From positions 24,292,014-24,356,013 of the forward strand of contig OX327699.1 of the NCBI GenBank assembly GCA_946807835.1: 64,000 nt of DNA, read 5' to 3'. The notes below the pieces were generated by a model that saw nothing but the letters and a program-made list of their open reading frames with translations, had not been told where the DNA came from and searched no databases. This stretch comes from Ailanthus altissimus (taxonomy: Eukaryota; Streptophyta; Magnoliopsida; Sapindales; Simaroubaceae). Made by a program: the position numbers and the translations under genes. Below, piece after piece: positions 51,906 through 64,000 of this stretch. The stretch's first letter is position 1. Every line of letters begins with the position of its first letter.

Positions 51906-53708
51906 CGTTATATAAATAAAAATAAAAATTACCCCTCGAAGAAAAGGCCCACCTTATGACATATAAGATTACAAGAAAATATACATTAAAATAGGCAATA
52001 GTTGTAGAATAAAAATATGTGAATAAAAGTCAATTCTTAAAATTTTATATATAAAAATAATTTAATAAATTACATAATTTTTTATATAATAAATTTTTGA
52101 ATATATAACAATTTTATAACATATTATAAATTATGTAAAAAATATAAAAAATTGTAAATTTACTAATGTCACTTGCCGTATATAAGTTACATAACTTCCT
52201 AAGACTATATATATATTGTTGATATGAATTTATTTGAAGTTTGTTAAAAATTTAGATTCATTTTCTTATGAAATCTTTTCTTTTTTGTTTTTGTTTAATC
52301 ATCTTACTTAAGTTTTCAAGCGCACATGGTTAATATGAAATAAAATCCTGAATGGAATATTGATATAATTTTTTTTTCAAAATATTTGTATTAATAATCT
52401 TTTTTTTTTTAAGTTTCAAAGCATTGTCTTTGTATCCTTTTTATTTATTTGATGTTAATAAATATTAATAAAATATATAAGACAATTATGTTGAAATGTT
52501 GGAGAAAATTAATTATTAAGAAACTTCATTAGATAAAGCTTAATTATATCATGACTTAGACAATAATTGCTAAATAAAAGTTCAAAATATTTAGAGTGAG
52601 ATGGAAAATAAGTGAAGAATTAGAGCAACAAAAAGAATTTAAGAAAATGGTCTCTTTCGAGAAATAAAAACAGGATTTTTTTTCCGCTGATCATGGAACA
52701 AATTTTCTCGGCCGAAGTAAAGTTGTGTGCAGAGATTAAAAAGTGCTTCATTAGGGTAAGTGCAATTTTTTTCTACAATGATAGTCTTTTTTTTTTTTGA
52801 CTTGATATAATAGATAATTATCAAGAATACATTTATACATTCTCTGAATTTGAAACCCATGATATTTGATTGCAATTTACGTCTTTGTAATAATGATAAT
52901 TTTGTATTTTGCTTCAATAAATTCTATAAAAACCTTTTTTTTTTCCCTTAATGTGCAGTAATCTTTTTCCCAAGCGTGCAGTAGTACTGTGTTTGTCACT
53001 TGATGTTGATTGTGTTAACCGCAGTTGACCTTTTCCTGGTGTCCAATCTAACGGGATGTTGATTGTTTTAACCGGAGTTCTAATAGAAATATACTGTGAC
53101 AGTCACAATAGCGGTGCTCTTACGGAGTCTACTAGGTGCAGTTAAGGATGCAACAATAAAACAATCGGACACACTCCCTCTAGCCAGATTAGAAACACCC
53201 AAAAATGTGTTCACGAATATACTGGCCAGTGCAAGTTCTCATTGGCAAGATTTGTTGATGTGTTTCCAGAGGCACACCTTAAGAAGAGAAGAATGATTAC
53301 TGAGATCTAGCATGCAGAGGTTAGAACCGAAGATTATGAGGCTCGTGAGGAAATATTGATAGAGTTGGACTAACTACTCTGCCCAAAACCTGTTTGTGCA
53401 ACTGCAAACTCTAGTGTCAGTAGACAGATCTAACATTTTAAGCATTACAGGATCATAAAACAGAGAAACGATCTCATTCCTCCAACCTGTTTGAAATTTG
53501 AAAATTTTTAACCAGGCTTTCATTCTCAGAAGACCTTGGTACAAAATCACTTAGGAATCTGCCGCAGACACTCAAGTAACATAAAAATAGTTCATAACCA
53601 CCATTTACAAGGTCTATTATCGTCAACAAGACTGTACATGCTGCAGCTTTTTATAGATTAGCAAAACATACATTGCTAAAACAAGATAACCATAACATCC
53701 TATCAAAT
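51906..53708. other. intergenic, AT-rich; 3' flank of the BTB gene
   Basis: 51906-52930 is AT-rich without features. 52930-53708 has ordinary composition and probably contains the 3' untranslated region of the BTB gene near its right end. No protein family was recognised in its short open frames. Confidence 0.45.
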
Positions 53709-56700
53709 TTAACGGAAGTAGCCATAGAGTTCCAAGAAGCAAATGGACAAGTTCCATGGGTTAGAAGCATCTGCAGTGGGCGCTGTGAGAACAACTCGAA
53801 AAAATCTGAATGGAAGCAGCGTGTTTGGTCCAATTACCCACCAAGATGCGAACTGACCAGGCTTGCACATTGTTTGGTCATTCTCATGAACTCTCAAGTT
53901 TGTCCAGGTCTGCCCGTCCGTAGAGCCCTAAAATGCAGGTGATCAAGTCACTCAATTGGCATAGCTAGCATTTGAATCAATTTCAAGACCATCTATTTAT
54001 GTATACCTGAAAATTCCAAAATCTTAAGTAAGCCCTTGACCCATCCATTCTCAAGGTGTAGTAGTTGCACATTAGCTGCATCAATAAGCATCCAACATCA
54101 GTCAATGTAGTTAATATCTATACTTCCACATATAACTTTTTAAAATGAATATATGGAATAAAAGGCAGTATTTTATGATCTCTGATTACAGCTGATTAAA
54201 ATTGAATCGAGCAAGGAAAGGAAACCTGATGCTCTTGACCAACGTCAACCATCCACCACGCACAATTGTGTCCATCTTCCACCCGAGGTCCAGCAAATGA
54301 TGTTCCCTGATATGGGGGAAAGGTCAATCAATTACCATTTAATGAAGCATGGGAATTTTTTCGTTCTTTTTTTTTCAAAGTTTTTTTTTCATCATACCTG
54401 GTAAGTTCTTGAAGCCAAAATCTTGGGATCGGTGTACCTTGAAATGGGACTGCTAGCTGTAATGGTAATTCTCTGAAACAAGCAATTTAAGAAGATAAAG
54501 GAATATAAAAGTAATTCATTGGCTAACATGGAAGTTTTATTACAAGAAGCAAAGAAGAAAGGAGGAAGCTGCTTACCTTAGCTAGAACGGGATTTACCCA
54601 TTGATGTTCCCCAAATGATGTGCCGGCAAAGTACAGAACTCCATTGCTGTCACCATCGCATATGTATTGGCGCTCCTTGAAACTAGATCGTCTATGTTGA
54701 AATCTTACACTGCAAAAGTATAGCCGTTGAGAGTTTCATTTGTTTTAGAAGATTGGAAAATAATTCCCTCCAGAAGATGAGACAACATAAAGAGTTTCAT
54801 AAAGGAAAGCAAGTGTTATCACATTCAATGGAAGTGGTTAAAACAACTTCACTCCACTATCCAAGCATAATGCAAATAAGGCTTAACTAGAATTTTGCAA
54901 TCATGATATGGAAACAATTAACTAACAGAAACTTCATTCTAACTCCAGAATTGTGAAATGCAGATCCATGACTTCATTCCCATTTCTCTAATTACTTGAC
55001 AACAAAAGAATGCAGGATCAAAATGCATGAGTATAGAACAGCAATACTCAACACTTACTTTTGGGTACTTCCTGGCTTTGCCAATCCTGATTCTATGAAA
55101 CCAACAGCCTCCTTCACCTAAGACGTTAAATTAGAGGAAAAAAAAAAGACTTATAAGATAACAAATCTTATCAAGTAAAGAATTCAATGCCATATTCAAA
55201 CTTCAAACTTCAATCTGAAATAAAAATGCTGAACTCACAAGCTTATCAAAAACAGGAATGTGGCTACTAAGACTGCTATTCTCCAACTGCAAGATCATAC
55301 AAAAGAACAGCAAGTCAGGCCAAGTTCATACACTTTCTTAGAACAATCATTATAAATTTTATATCCAGGTCCAGTGTACCTTCTTCAATAAGGCATGTGG
55401 AAGCAATGGAAATCGCACAAAAGGTAACAAGTCAACAACTGACTGAAGCCTCTCCTCAAAAAGGAGTTCAGGAGTTAATTTTGTGATCAGCTCATCCACC
55501 ACCTCCCACCCAAACAATTCCTTTGCTTTCATGCCCCACATTAAAATTGCATCGAGAACTCTTTCTTCAGATGTCACCGTCAGGTCTGGATGCTGCGAAA
55601 CCCAAAAATTGTCTTCAGAAATTAGAACAGTTCAAAGAAAAAAAAAGAAATTACTACATTTTATTAGAGGATTAACCAATATCCATTGGCTATTTCTTCT
55701 AGAAGGAAAATTTAACATTGTGAGTTATGTTACATGTAATCATAATACATAAACTTTATAGCTTAAGACACAATATTTTCTTCCTTCATAAACCAAATTC
55801 AATAATCCATGTCTCCAGACCTAAACACATGCCGTGGAAGTACTTCAACACAATGCTCAAAATTTCTGCTATTCCAGATTTAAACCATCCATCTCAGTGT
55901 CAACCCACATCTATATATGCACAACAGTAACAACCCCATGTTATTTTGCAGTTTTTTTAGTGTATGGCAAGAGCAGTAAACCAAATCCCCCATCATCTTT
56001 CAACTCTTCAAGCTAGTATCTGTGCTCATTCATGAAACATTTGCACCATCATAATTGAAGACTACTAGAGCTTATGAACTGATTCTAGAAGACATCTTAC
56101 ATGTTTAATTGCAATTCTATAGTCAACCATTGATCTCAAACTAGGTTTGCTATTACAAAAGCAAGCACCTACCTGAACAATAGTGCTAAAAGTTGCTTCA
56201 TCCAACAACACAAAGTCAAGGCTTGCTGTTGTGCAATAGTCGAAGTGCATTGCAAATTTCCTTTCACATGTTTCTTCAATAAGTTTACATGATGAAATGG
56301 GTGACACCGCTTCAAGGATTGGACATACTGAGTCCTGCAACAAAGTTCAACAGTTAGCTTTGAAAGCAACAGCACAATTACTTTGCCAATTTCTCTGCTT
56401 CCTCGTCCAATAAACTTGTGCATAATAGAAAAACTGATGTTGTATGACCTTCATCCATTAGGAGACTCCATCCCTGCAGATAATATGTACATGAAAGATA
56501 TCAATATTTTATAATTTAACTATCATAGAAGGGGTCTCTTCTTTTGTTTTCAGAAGTCCGTAAGCGCAAGTCACTTCTCCGTTCATTTAGTTCTAGTCAT
56601 ACAGAAAACATATTGTAACTGTGACAACACGAAAAAATATGCTAATAAAAATTTAACAAATCAAGATGTTTTCCAGAAAAAGGGTTACTAGAATACCTCC

Positions 56701-58447
56701 GAGAGGCATTCTAAAAGCAATTTGCAGCATTCCTGATAAAGGACAGTGACTCCAAATTGATCAGCCAATAGAAGTAGCTGGAGTAACAAGCTCCCAGAAT
56801 CCATGGCATCTTCCATACCGAGTTCTCCACTGTACATGAATTCGAGCATGATATTGAATGCTTCTAGTGATACATCTCTAAGGTGAACATCTGTGGAATT
56901 GCTCTCACTCATTCCATTTGTGAACATCTGCCAATATAAAAATCCTTTAAAATTAAAAGTTGACAAAACAACTATAATACCACAAAGCAGCACTATATAA
57001 AAATAGAGTTATTAATTACTTCACAAGCCATATGAGGGAGCATTATGCAAACTTACTTTGGCAAATGGAATACTCCATAAGCTGAGAATAATTTTATGAC
57101 AACGGGCAACAAGACCATGGCCCTCAATGTAAATATTTACATCAGTGTACTTGCCAATTGACTGCAATTGTTTGAACCTCTGTGCATTGATAGGGGGTCC
57201 AAAGGGGAAGACTGTGCAAGGGGGTCGAGAGCTTGGATATGATAATTCCACATTCTTACCCGAATCAAACAATTTTTTATTCAGTTTAAATCTTTCCATA
57301 GTTTCCTCACACTGCTTTACCAGCTGTGTCACTTGAAATTGGGAGCTCAAAGCCCATAATGAACCAAGTTGTGGCTCTGAAATCTACATTAGACAAAAGT
57401 CATAATTAAGTTTATAAGGCATTAGAAAAAGCTTAAAATGATTCTGACCACTTAGCATTTGCCTGAAAGAAGCAGAGATGAAAAACAAAAAGAAAATATT
57501 GAAAGTGAAAAAAGAAGATGGGAACAAATACGAGATGGGTAGAGGATTATGACATAAGCCAGAAATCTTAAACCACAACCTTTGAACCCAAACCACAATA
57601 CCACCTGCAAAAAACTATAAAAATATTATGGTATTAGAAATGATACCCGCGTCCGGCCTGTGTAGATATACTGGAGAAGTGCATGCAGGATCGGATATGT
57701 AACTCCTTGAAGCTGAATAACACCTTCATCTGGAAAACTGAAATGGAAATTACCATATGCTTGCAAGATAACCTTGTGTGCAGGTACAAGCTTTTCCTCA
57801 ACATCAACAATAAAGAACACATCAGATAACTCCCAACTCTCAAGAAAATTTTCAAGTCCCCATTTTTCATAGTCGGTGCATTCATCTTTCACTTCCTCAT
57901 CACCATCTTCCTCCCTTTCGTAATTACCACAATTCACTTGTTTCCACAGTAGTACGTGGTTCTGTGTTAATGGCAGCACATTGACATTTCTGTAACCAAC
58001 ATGTCTATCCCAGCTGCTTAGTCCAACATAACGAATGTTGCAATTTGGATTAGAATCTAGCCACTGAAACACAAGATTCTGAAAAGGGTACCTCCCCTTT
58101 CCAATACTAATCAATCCATCATAGATACTGATCCAATAGCTTTCAAAAGCTGAAGAGCAACACAGACCAACACCAGCCTCGTCGACCACAGTTTTTCCAT
58201 CCACCTCAATTTTCAACCTACGATTTCTATGACTACCAATAATCACAGTATAATGAGGACTATTATCTCTCTTATAATGATAATGTTGGCTCCCCACATT
58301 CTCTCTAAAAACAACCGTGACATCATTGTGAGCAAAAGCCTCAAAAGCCACACAACCCCTCCCAGCTTCTCGGAATTTCAAATCCTTGCGCCAAGCACAC
58401 TCAAAGGGAGCTACTGTAAGAAATTTTTTCTGTGTCTTCTCCGTCAT
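53709..58447 (-). CDS. BTB/POZ and BACK domain protein, At2g30600 type
   Basis: BTB-BACK proteins usually act as substrate adaptors of CUL3 ubiquitin ligases; the specific target of this plant group is not known to me. Twelve exons were traced: 58447-57647, 57383-57057, 56927-56697, 56334-56173, 55592-55380, 55286-55239, 55117-55059, 54709-54577, 54472-54398, 54306-54226, 54075-54007, 53927-53709. They make 805 residues with no stop; I recall about 809 in Arabidopsis. The N-terminal region (1-200) resembles a farnesoic-acid-methyltransferase-like fold. BTB 1 is at about 207-266 (LSDVFFIVDVEEKLVPAHKV, YIYTG). BTB 2 is at about 346-440 (YTDVNIYIEGHGLVARCHK, EFMYSGEL). A BACK domain runs from about 454 to 580. 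A discoidin (F5/8 C)-like domain ends in LELYGYFR. Splice sites are consensus throughout. Probably functional. Confidence 0.95.
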
Positions 58448-60646
58448 TTTTACTCACTGAAAAACCAATACTCTTTACTCAATTGACACTATAAACTAAA
58501 GAAAATGAATAATGTTTCTATCTGGATTAAAAAAAAAAGAAAGAAGCAACTTTTTCATTAAGATATGAACATAAAAACCTCAAAGCAAAAAGATTGGTTC
58601 TAGAATTTATAAGGAGTCATGTAGTTGGAAAGCAAATATAGTTAATAAAAAACTCATGGAATATGAAACCCGTACATGAAATCCACCATGAACATAACAG
58701 GTTAAATGCTGACGGCGAAGGAAATTATAAGGCTAAATGAAAGAAATAACAGGAAAGGAGCCCAGAAATTGGTAGAAACATCCAACTTGACAAAAAATCT
58801 GAACCCACTTGCAAACTGTAAGCATCAATCAGAAGCTCGCTATCAATCCTACACCACAAATCTTATCCAAGTACAAGACCAAAGAATTGTAAATATCTCA
58901 AACTATAACACGAAAATAGGCCCACAAAAATCCAGTGAAGAGACAAATATATGAGATGGACATGGAAAGTGACAACAAAATATCAGCTAATACGATCGTA
59001 ACATAAATGGAAATTAAAAAAAAATAACAAAATTTTCTTGGTGGGTATTTATTTTATTTCTTACCTTGCAAACTATCTATGCAACAACCATCTTTGTTAG
59101 CAAACTACACTAACACACGAAACTAAAAAGAAACCATATATGAACAGAACAGGGACGTTGAAAAGTAGTTGCCGAGTAAAAGTTAAAGGTGGTACATGAA
59201 ATGAAAATGGAATTGTCTGCTCAAGATTGGATGATGTGATTTGTCTTAAAGTTGGCAAAATTTTCTTTTATGGATTAGGCTGCCAGCTCAAGGAATCTCT
59301 TTGTGGGACTTTGGCAGGGAGAGTGGCAAGTTTAATTTAATGGCCAAAAATACTTTCGGTGATGTGTGAAAGTTGAAACGTGGCAACTAGCCATGCAGAG
59401 TGGCAGGTGAGTTCCACTAGATTTTGTTTTTTTTTTAATCCGACTGAGTCAGGGGCTAACAACCTCGAGATCGTGAACTTTTGAGAAATTTAATTTGTAC
59501 CCTCTACCCCAGTCTTTTCTTTTTTTAGTTGAAGCCTAAAAACGTCTCTCGTTTGACTTCTTAAGTTCCAGAATAGATTAGTCCTACATCCAAATTAATT
59601 CCTATTTCAGAAGAAAAATTATATATCCATGTTAACTCTTTTGAATTAGATATATTGATCAATGAATTAGGTTGACGAATTTCACTATATGCCAAGTAAA
59701 TTTAGTATATTTGGAGTGACTGCTTAATTAGAAAATTTGCATATGTAGTGAAAAACATTGTTGGGTGAATGGCTTTATCTAGTGAAATTTATTTATTATA
59801 ATAATTTTCAGCTGTTAAAATACAAAGTTTATTATAATTTAAAGGTATTAATTTATTTATATAATGAATTAATACATTTTGTTATCTATGTATCTATGTT
59901 AATGAAAAAATATATATACATATATATATAACAACACTAAATAATTGTACTGCTTAATTTCTTTCTCCTATTTAAGAGTGAAAAATGAACAAAAATCACT
60001 GTCATTATTATGTTTTTTTTGGGACAAACTCACTGTCATTATTAGCGTACACTGAAGTTCGAACGCGTTAATTTTGTAAAACAATCATTTAACCCACTAC
60101 TCCTTTTAGGCCTAAGCCCATTAACCATCAATGCTGGAAAATTGGACTTTGAAAGTGAGCTTGACTGGGATGGGCTTGTATTCTGAGCTTAATTGGGCTA
60201 GATAAAAAATAGGAACAGAGGTAGGGGACTGGGTGGTTTTTATTACATTGTATTGATATTTGGCCCGCATAAGAGTCTTTCTAGACCCCATTTTAACGCC
60301 AGAGATTTTCAGAATCGTAACGAATGAACAAATTTTTTTTTTTTCTCCTAAAAACCTTTTTATTATTATGTTTTCTCCACAATGGACTCTTAGATCGAAA
60401 CTCGTAGTTTTAGACTGTTTATTCAATGTCTTTTACCCAACAGTGACCATTTATAGCCGATCTCCTTGCTTCCCGCTTAACTTCTTCATCAGATACTAGT
60501 AATTTATTCCGTCAGGTTTGACCACAATTTGTCGAATGATGTTGCACACAACATGTTCGACGCTATTCCTTTGAGAAATATTTCATCGACGTCATTGAGC
60601 ATGTACTTACTAATCAGATGTTCAATCTCTTGCAGGCGCACGCTAG
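58448..60646. other. intergenic between the BTB gene and the PIG-L pseudogene
   Basis: 58448-59100 probably contains the BTB leader, possibly with a 5' untranslated intron. 59560-60000 is AT-rich. CTCTTGCAG|GCGCACG at about 60629-60644 just before the ATG at 60647 looks like an acceptor of a 5' untranslated intron of the PIG-L copy. No other gene was seen. Confidence 0.4.
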
Positions 60647-61033
60647 ATGTGGTGGTTATTAATTATCATATCAATAATTATAGCTTTGGTAGCTTCTCTA
60701 TGCAAAATCCTCACTGCCTCACGTTCACAATCCAAAGCTGCATTTTTGAGTTCCAGTAAACACTCAAACTATTTGCCTTTACAAAATCTTTGCTTCTTTT
60801 TGGGATTGTCTTTTTTGCTTGATTTTATTAAGGCCCTTTACTGGCTATAATCAGGTGACAAGAGAAACGTTTTGCTGGTTGTTGCTCACCCAGATGATGA
60901 GTCTATGTAAGTGTAATATGTTTCATCGAAGAAAAAAGAAATGCACTATTTGCTTTGTAAGCTTATCTGCTCACATTTTTATTTGATAAATTCTACTTGA
61001 AGCTGGTTTTTGTTTTTCTTTTTCAAAGCAGAT

Positions 61034-61520
61034 ACTGTTGAAAATATGAAGATGAATATCAGAATATGAGGATGACATGGCACTATTGCCAGCTAATCAA
61101 TTGGTGACATGGCAGTGTAACAAACCAGAAAGAACAGGACAAAACCACAGGAGCAAGGACAACAGTCTCAGCAGCACCAGGAAAGATGAGTGCTGCACAC
61201 CACAGGCTGGCATACACGCATTAGTTGGAAGGACAGCAATGAGGTGTATTGATCCTAATTATGAAGGTACCCCAAGGGTTCATCAAACGGTGGAGATCAC
61301 GTGTAGTACTAGGGTGGAGATCATGTGTAGTATTAGGGAAAAGCCTAAATTATAGGGCAGTGTTTGATGTATCAAAATATAGTATTATAGGACCTGTAAC
61401 TTAGTATATATATGTGTTATCAAATGTAAAGAAAAAGAACTGTTACATTGATCATTTTCAAAATATAATACAGAAGTTCATTTTGAGCTCTCAAAAATCT
61501 CTAAATTTCAACTGACACAT
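61034..61520. mobile_element. probable solo LTR in PIG-L intron 2
   Basis: It starts TGTTGAAAATATGAAG and runs to about CTCTAAATTTCAACTGACA, the type of end seen in Copia LTRs. It contains a TATATATATG promoter-like run at about 61405. Borders are approximate because no clear target duplication was found. Confidence 0.5.
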
Positions 61521-63082
61521 ATTAATATTAGTGTTAGTGTTGAAACAAATCATTACTGGGTACTTTTTGCAGGTTTTTTTCTCCAACAATTAATTGCTTG
61601 ACTTCAAGGGGACACAATCTTCACATATTATGCATGTAAATAGGTAATTCGATGCTTTTGATCAATTATTCCGTTCATGTTGTAGATTAATTGAGAAATA
61701 ATGATAGTTCTCCATAAAATTCGTGCACCCCTTGTGGCTCTACCTCTCTTTTATTGCAGAGAGACCGTTGGATCATATCAAGTTCTTTCATTATATTTGA
61801 TAATATTGTTTGAAATGTGTTATTTACCTTGAGTTTCACTCTAAACAGGTAATGCAGATGGAATAGGAAACATCAGAAAAGTTGAGCTACATCAGGCTTG
61901 TGCAGTCCTCAAGGTAACAGTAGACAAAAACAATTAAGGGAAAATATTTCATTGGATTCATTCTTTTCTTTTGATATGCTTTATGCTTCGTTCTCATGAG
62001 TGACACGGATCAGCGCCAAACGGATGAAGTACTTAGTTTAATTGTTTAACATTTGACCCACTTACTCAGATTCACTAGAACGAGTGAAGGTCCCGGATCA
62101 TGTAGATTTCCAGGTGACACCTGTGACTCAAAATACTTCTGCTATTGTTTAAACAAATATTCATGGCCTAAATTTGGATTCAATTTAATTGACTGTATTA
62201 GGATGGCTTTGGCAAAGTGTGGAACCCTATGTTACTGGCGAAGATTGTTGAAGAGGAAGTTATTACTCATGGCATTGACTTGGTGAGATCTTGTCTCCAA
62301 TTAATCTCAATTAACTATTTGTTCCTCTCGCTTAGTTTTATTGCCATTTTCTAGGAAGATGTGCACTTCCATTTACTTAAATTCCAACTAGATTCTCTTT
62401 CAATAGTTGATGCTCGTTCTGATCCCGCTAAGCTAAGTTTCTCATTTGAGAACTGTTGCAGAGGTGAACATTAAAAATTCTTTTAGATAAGATCTTAATG
62501 ATTATATATCAAGTTTTTGAACTTATGTTATAACATGGTGTTCCAGATAATCACTTTCGATAGGTATGGTGTTTCGGGTCATTGCAATCATTGTGATGCA
62601 TCATGGGATATGGTAAGTTAAAAATTCTTTAATTATATTCTGAACATAATTAAAACAATGTCATAGATATTTGTTCTTTTCTTTGATAGTTATGCAAATA
62701 TCTTCAAGTTCTCTTTTGATAGTATATTGGTGAAAACTCAACCGTAACAAAGATAAACTACAATGAAGAAAAAGAGTGAAGTAAGAAAATCAGTTGCTTA
62801 TTCAAAATGGTAGTTGGATTCATTAAAAAACTCATTGTTTCTACAGTTTAAGGAGTGAATTTTTCTTGGTTGGCAGAGTTGGTGGATGGCTAATGCCTTG
62901 CAGAATTTCTTGAGAATTAACATTGTTTTTCTGTATTTGTTACTGTAAGCAGCAACTTCTTGATTGAATCTTCACAAAAGAACATTGAGGCATGGGAACT
63001 TGTAAGTTTATTTCACCGTTATGTTCTGTTTTCATTTCCCTTCAATGAGGTTATCGCTGCAGTGCTCATCAGTTATCTTGGT

Positions 63083-63280
63083 GATTCCTATGCCTGGATA
63101 TCTGAATTCTCACTGAGCTGCCTATTGTTAACTACTTTTTCCCCAGATTAGCACCAACATATTGCAAAAGTATAGTTATCTATTCAGATTCCTATGCCTG
63201 GATATCTGAATTCTCACTGAGCTGCCTATTGTTGACTACTTTTTTCCCAGATTAGCACCAACATATTGCGAAAGTATAGT
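63083..63280 (+). repeat. 104-bp tandem duplication across an intron/exon border
   Basis: GATTCCTATGCCTGGATATC starts at 63083 and again at 63187, and the copies agree up to about GAAAGTATAG with only a few differences. Each copy carries a pyrimidine tract, a CAG acceptor and the exon start ATTAGCACCAACATATTGC, so the PIG-L copy has two competing acceptors. Confidence 0.9.
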
Positions 63281-63562
63281 GGACCCCTTGATATCTGGCT
63301 GTCCATTAAAGAACAGGTTTATTGCTTGTTAATGCGCGACCCAGAAAAAGCTTCCTGCACTGGGCCCCTCTTACACTTATCAACTCTAATGTTGTTTTTC
63401 GCCATTATTTATTGTGAGTAAATAATACAAAATTGAAACCACTTATGAGATATCTCGGGTTATTTGTTTTCTTTTCCCATTAACACCACTTATGTGCTCC
63501 TTTCTCTACCTTGAAATTTGCAGGTTCAGGAAGCTGTTTGTATCATTCTCTAGTTATGAACA

Positions 63563-63904
63563 CACTCAAAAGAATTAACTATTTATTTATGAGGTTAACA
63601 CACTATCTCAGCTTTTTTTAACCTTGTGTTCCTCTCGTTTAACAGGTGCAATTTTTTAATTCAATATTTGTTTCTGCTTACCTGGTTTTCAGGTGAAAAA
63701 TTCAGAAAAAATCAACTTATTGATCACTTTGATCACTCAAAAGAATTAACTATTTATTTATGAGGTTAACACACTATCTCAGCTTTTTTTAACCTTGTGT
63801 TCCTCTCGTTTAACAGGTGCAATTTTTTAATTCAATATTTGTTTCTGCTTACCTGGTTTTCAGGTGAAAAATTCAGAAAAAATCAACTTATTGATCACTT
63901 TAAT
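63563..63904. repeat. 171-bp tandem duplication, almost identical
   Basis: The unit CACTCAAAAGAATTAACT.. to ..TTGATCACTTTGAT occurs at 63563-63733 and 63734-63904. By eye the copies differ only near the last bases (TTTGAT against TTTAAT). The first copy starts within the PIG-L tail remnant. It is a very recent duplication. Confidence 0.92.
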
Positions 63905-64000
63905 CCACCGTTCATTTACTGTATCACATATCAAATATAAATGAAATGAAGAATTAAGTCATGAAAGAATGCAATAGAAGTCAGAAGCAATTCAGATACA

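Larger units (their letters stand above)
60647..63600 (+). pseudogene. GlcNAc-phosphatidylinositol de-N-acetylase (PIG-L) pseudogene
   Basis: PIG-L removes acetate from GlcNAc-PI, the second step of GPI-anchor synthesis, on the cytosolic ER face. Exons were traced at 60647-60755 (membrane anchor, MWWLLIIISIIIALVASL), 60855-60906 (VVAHPDDES metal-binding motif), 61573-61643, 61849-61913, 62070-62113, 62202-62282, 62547-62612, about 62953-63001, and from 63252 (ISTNILRKYSGPLDIWLSI) onward. The last exon remnant, FRKLFVSFSSY, is near 63535. Lesions: TAA at 61637-61639 where Ser is expected; a 1-base loss early in exon 5; a 2-base loss in exon 7 inside the conserved SGHCNH motif region; loss of sequence near 63555 before the family's C-terminal NTLK end. 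All introns remain, so it is a duplicated, not processed, copy. A solo LTR sits in intron 2. Confidence 0.85.

Noticed and set aside
53096..53296. 66-codon plus-strand open frame
   Set aside because: No family resemblance, no splice partners, and it lies in the presumed 3' flank of the BTB gene.

Overview
The window is nuclear DNA from a flowering plant, almost certainly a eudicot. It is AT-rich, has many-exon genes with GT-AG introns, and holds plant-specific families and plant LTR retrotransposons primed by initiator-Met tRNA. Several proteins look Citrus/Rutaceae-like to me from memory; I could not test that.

Layout. 1-18.6 kb is a repeat-rich graveyard. It holds a possible secreted-protein gene running off the left edge, then a BAHD acyltransferase pseudogene split by a solo LTR. 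Next is a cluster of miniature (TRIM-like) LTRs with a Ty3-type solo LTR nested inside. Two decayed copies of a peroxisomal acyl-activating enzyme (AAE) follow, with a decayed plus-strand Copia element and a nested minus-strand Copia element between them. 18.6-23.3 kb is AT-rich with one foldback element. 23.3-34.7 kb is the gene-rich core: a small basic KEN-box protein (+), a dolichol-phosphate mannosyltransferase DPM1 copy (-) whose exon 3 acceptor is mutated, and an intact 14-exon plastidial branching-enzyme-like gene (BE3 / At3g20440 type, -). 34.8-43 kb is AT-rich with a cluster of GC-rich hairpins, a Mutator-type remnant and a long direct-repeat (LTR) pair. 43-44.1 kb is an intronless pseudogene. 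45.6-47.6 kb is an intact SmD3 gene (+), followed by a partial, broken duplicate of it. 51-52 kb holds another solo LTR. 53.7-58.4 kb is an intact 12-exon BTB/BACK gene of the At2g30600 type (-). 60.6-63.6 kb is a PIG-L (GlcNAc-PI de-N-acetylase) pseudogene (+) with several lesions, a solo LTR in an intron and two recent tandem duplications.

The genes do not form an operon-like system. Likely functional genes are the branching-enzyme-like gene, SmD3, the BTB/BACK gene and the KEN-box protein gene. DPM1 is in frame but has a splice-site defect. DPM1 and PIG-L both act in ER glycolipid/GPI-anchor synthesis and both copies here look degraded, so intact paralogues probably exist elsewhere. I found no wholly new system. 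The most unusual items are the four-hairpin cluster near 36.6 kb, the TRIM LTR array at 5.4-7.8 kb, and the DPM1 copy with only its acceptor lost. All exon coordinates were derived by eye from splice consensus, reading frame and family knowledge.
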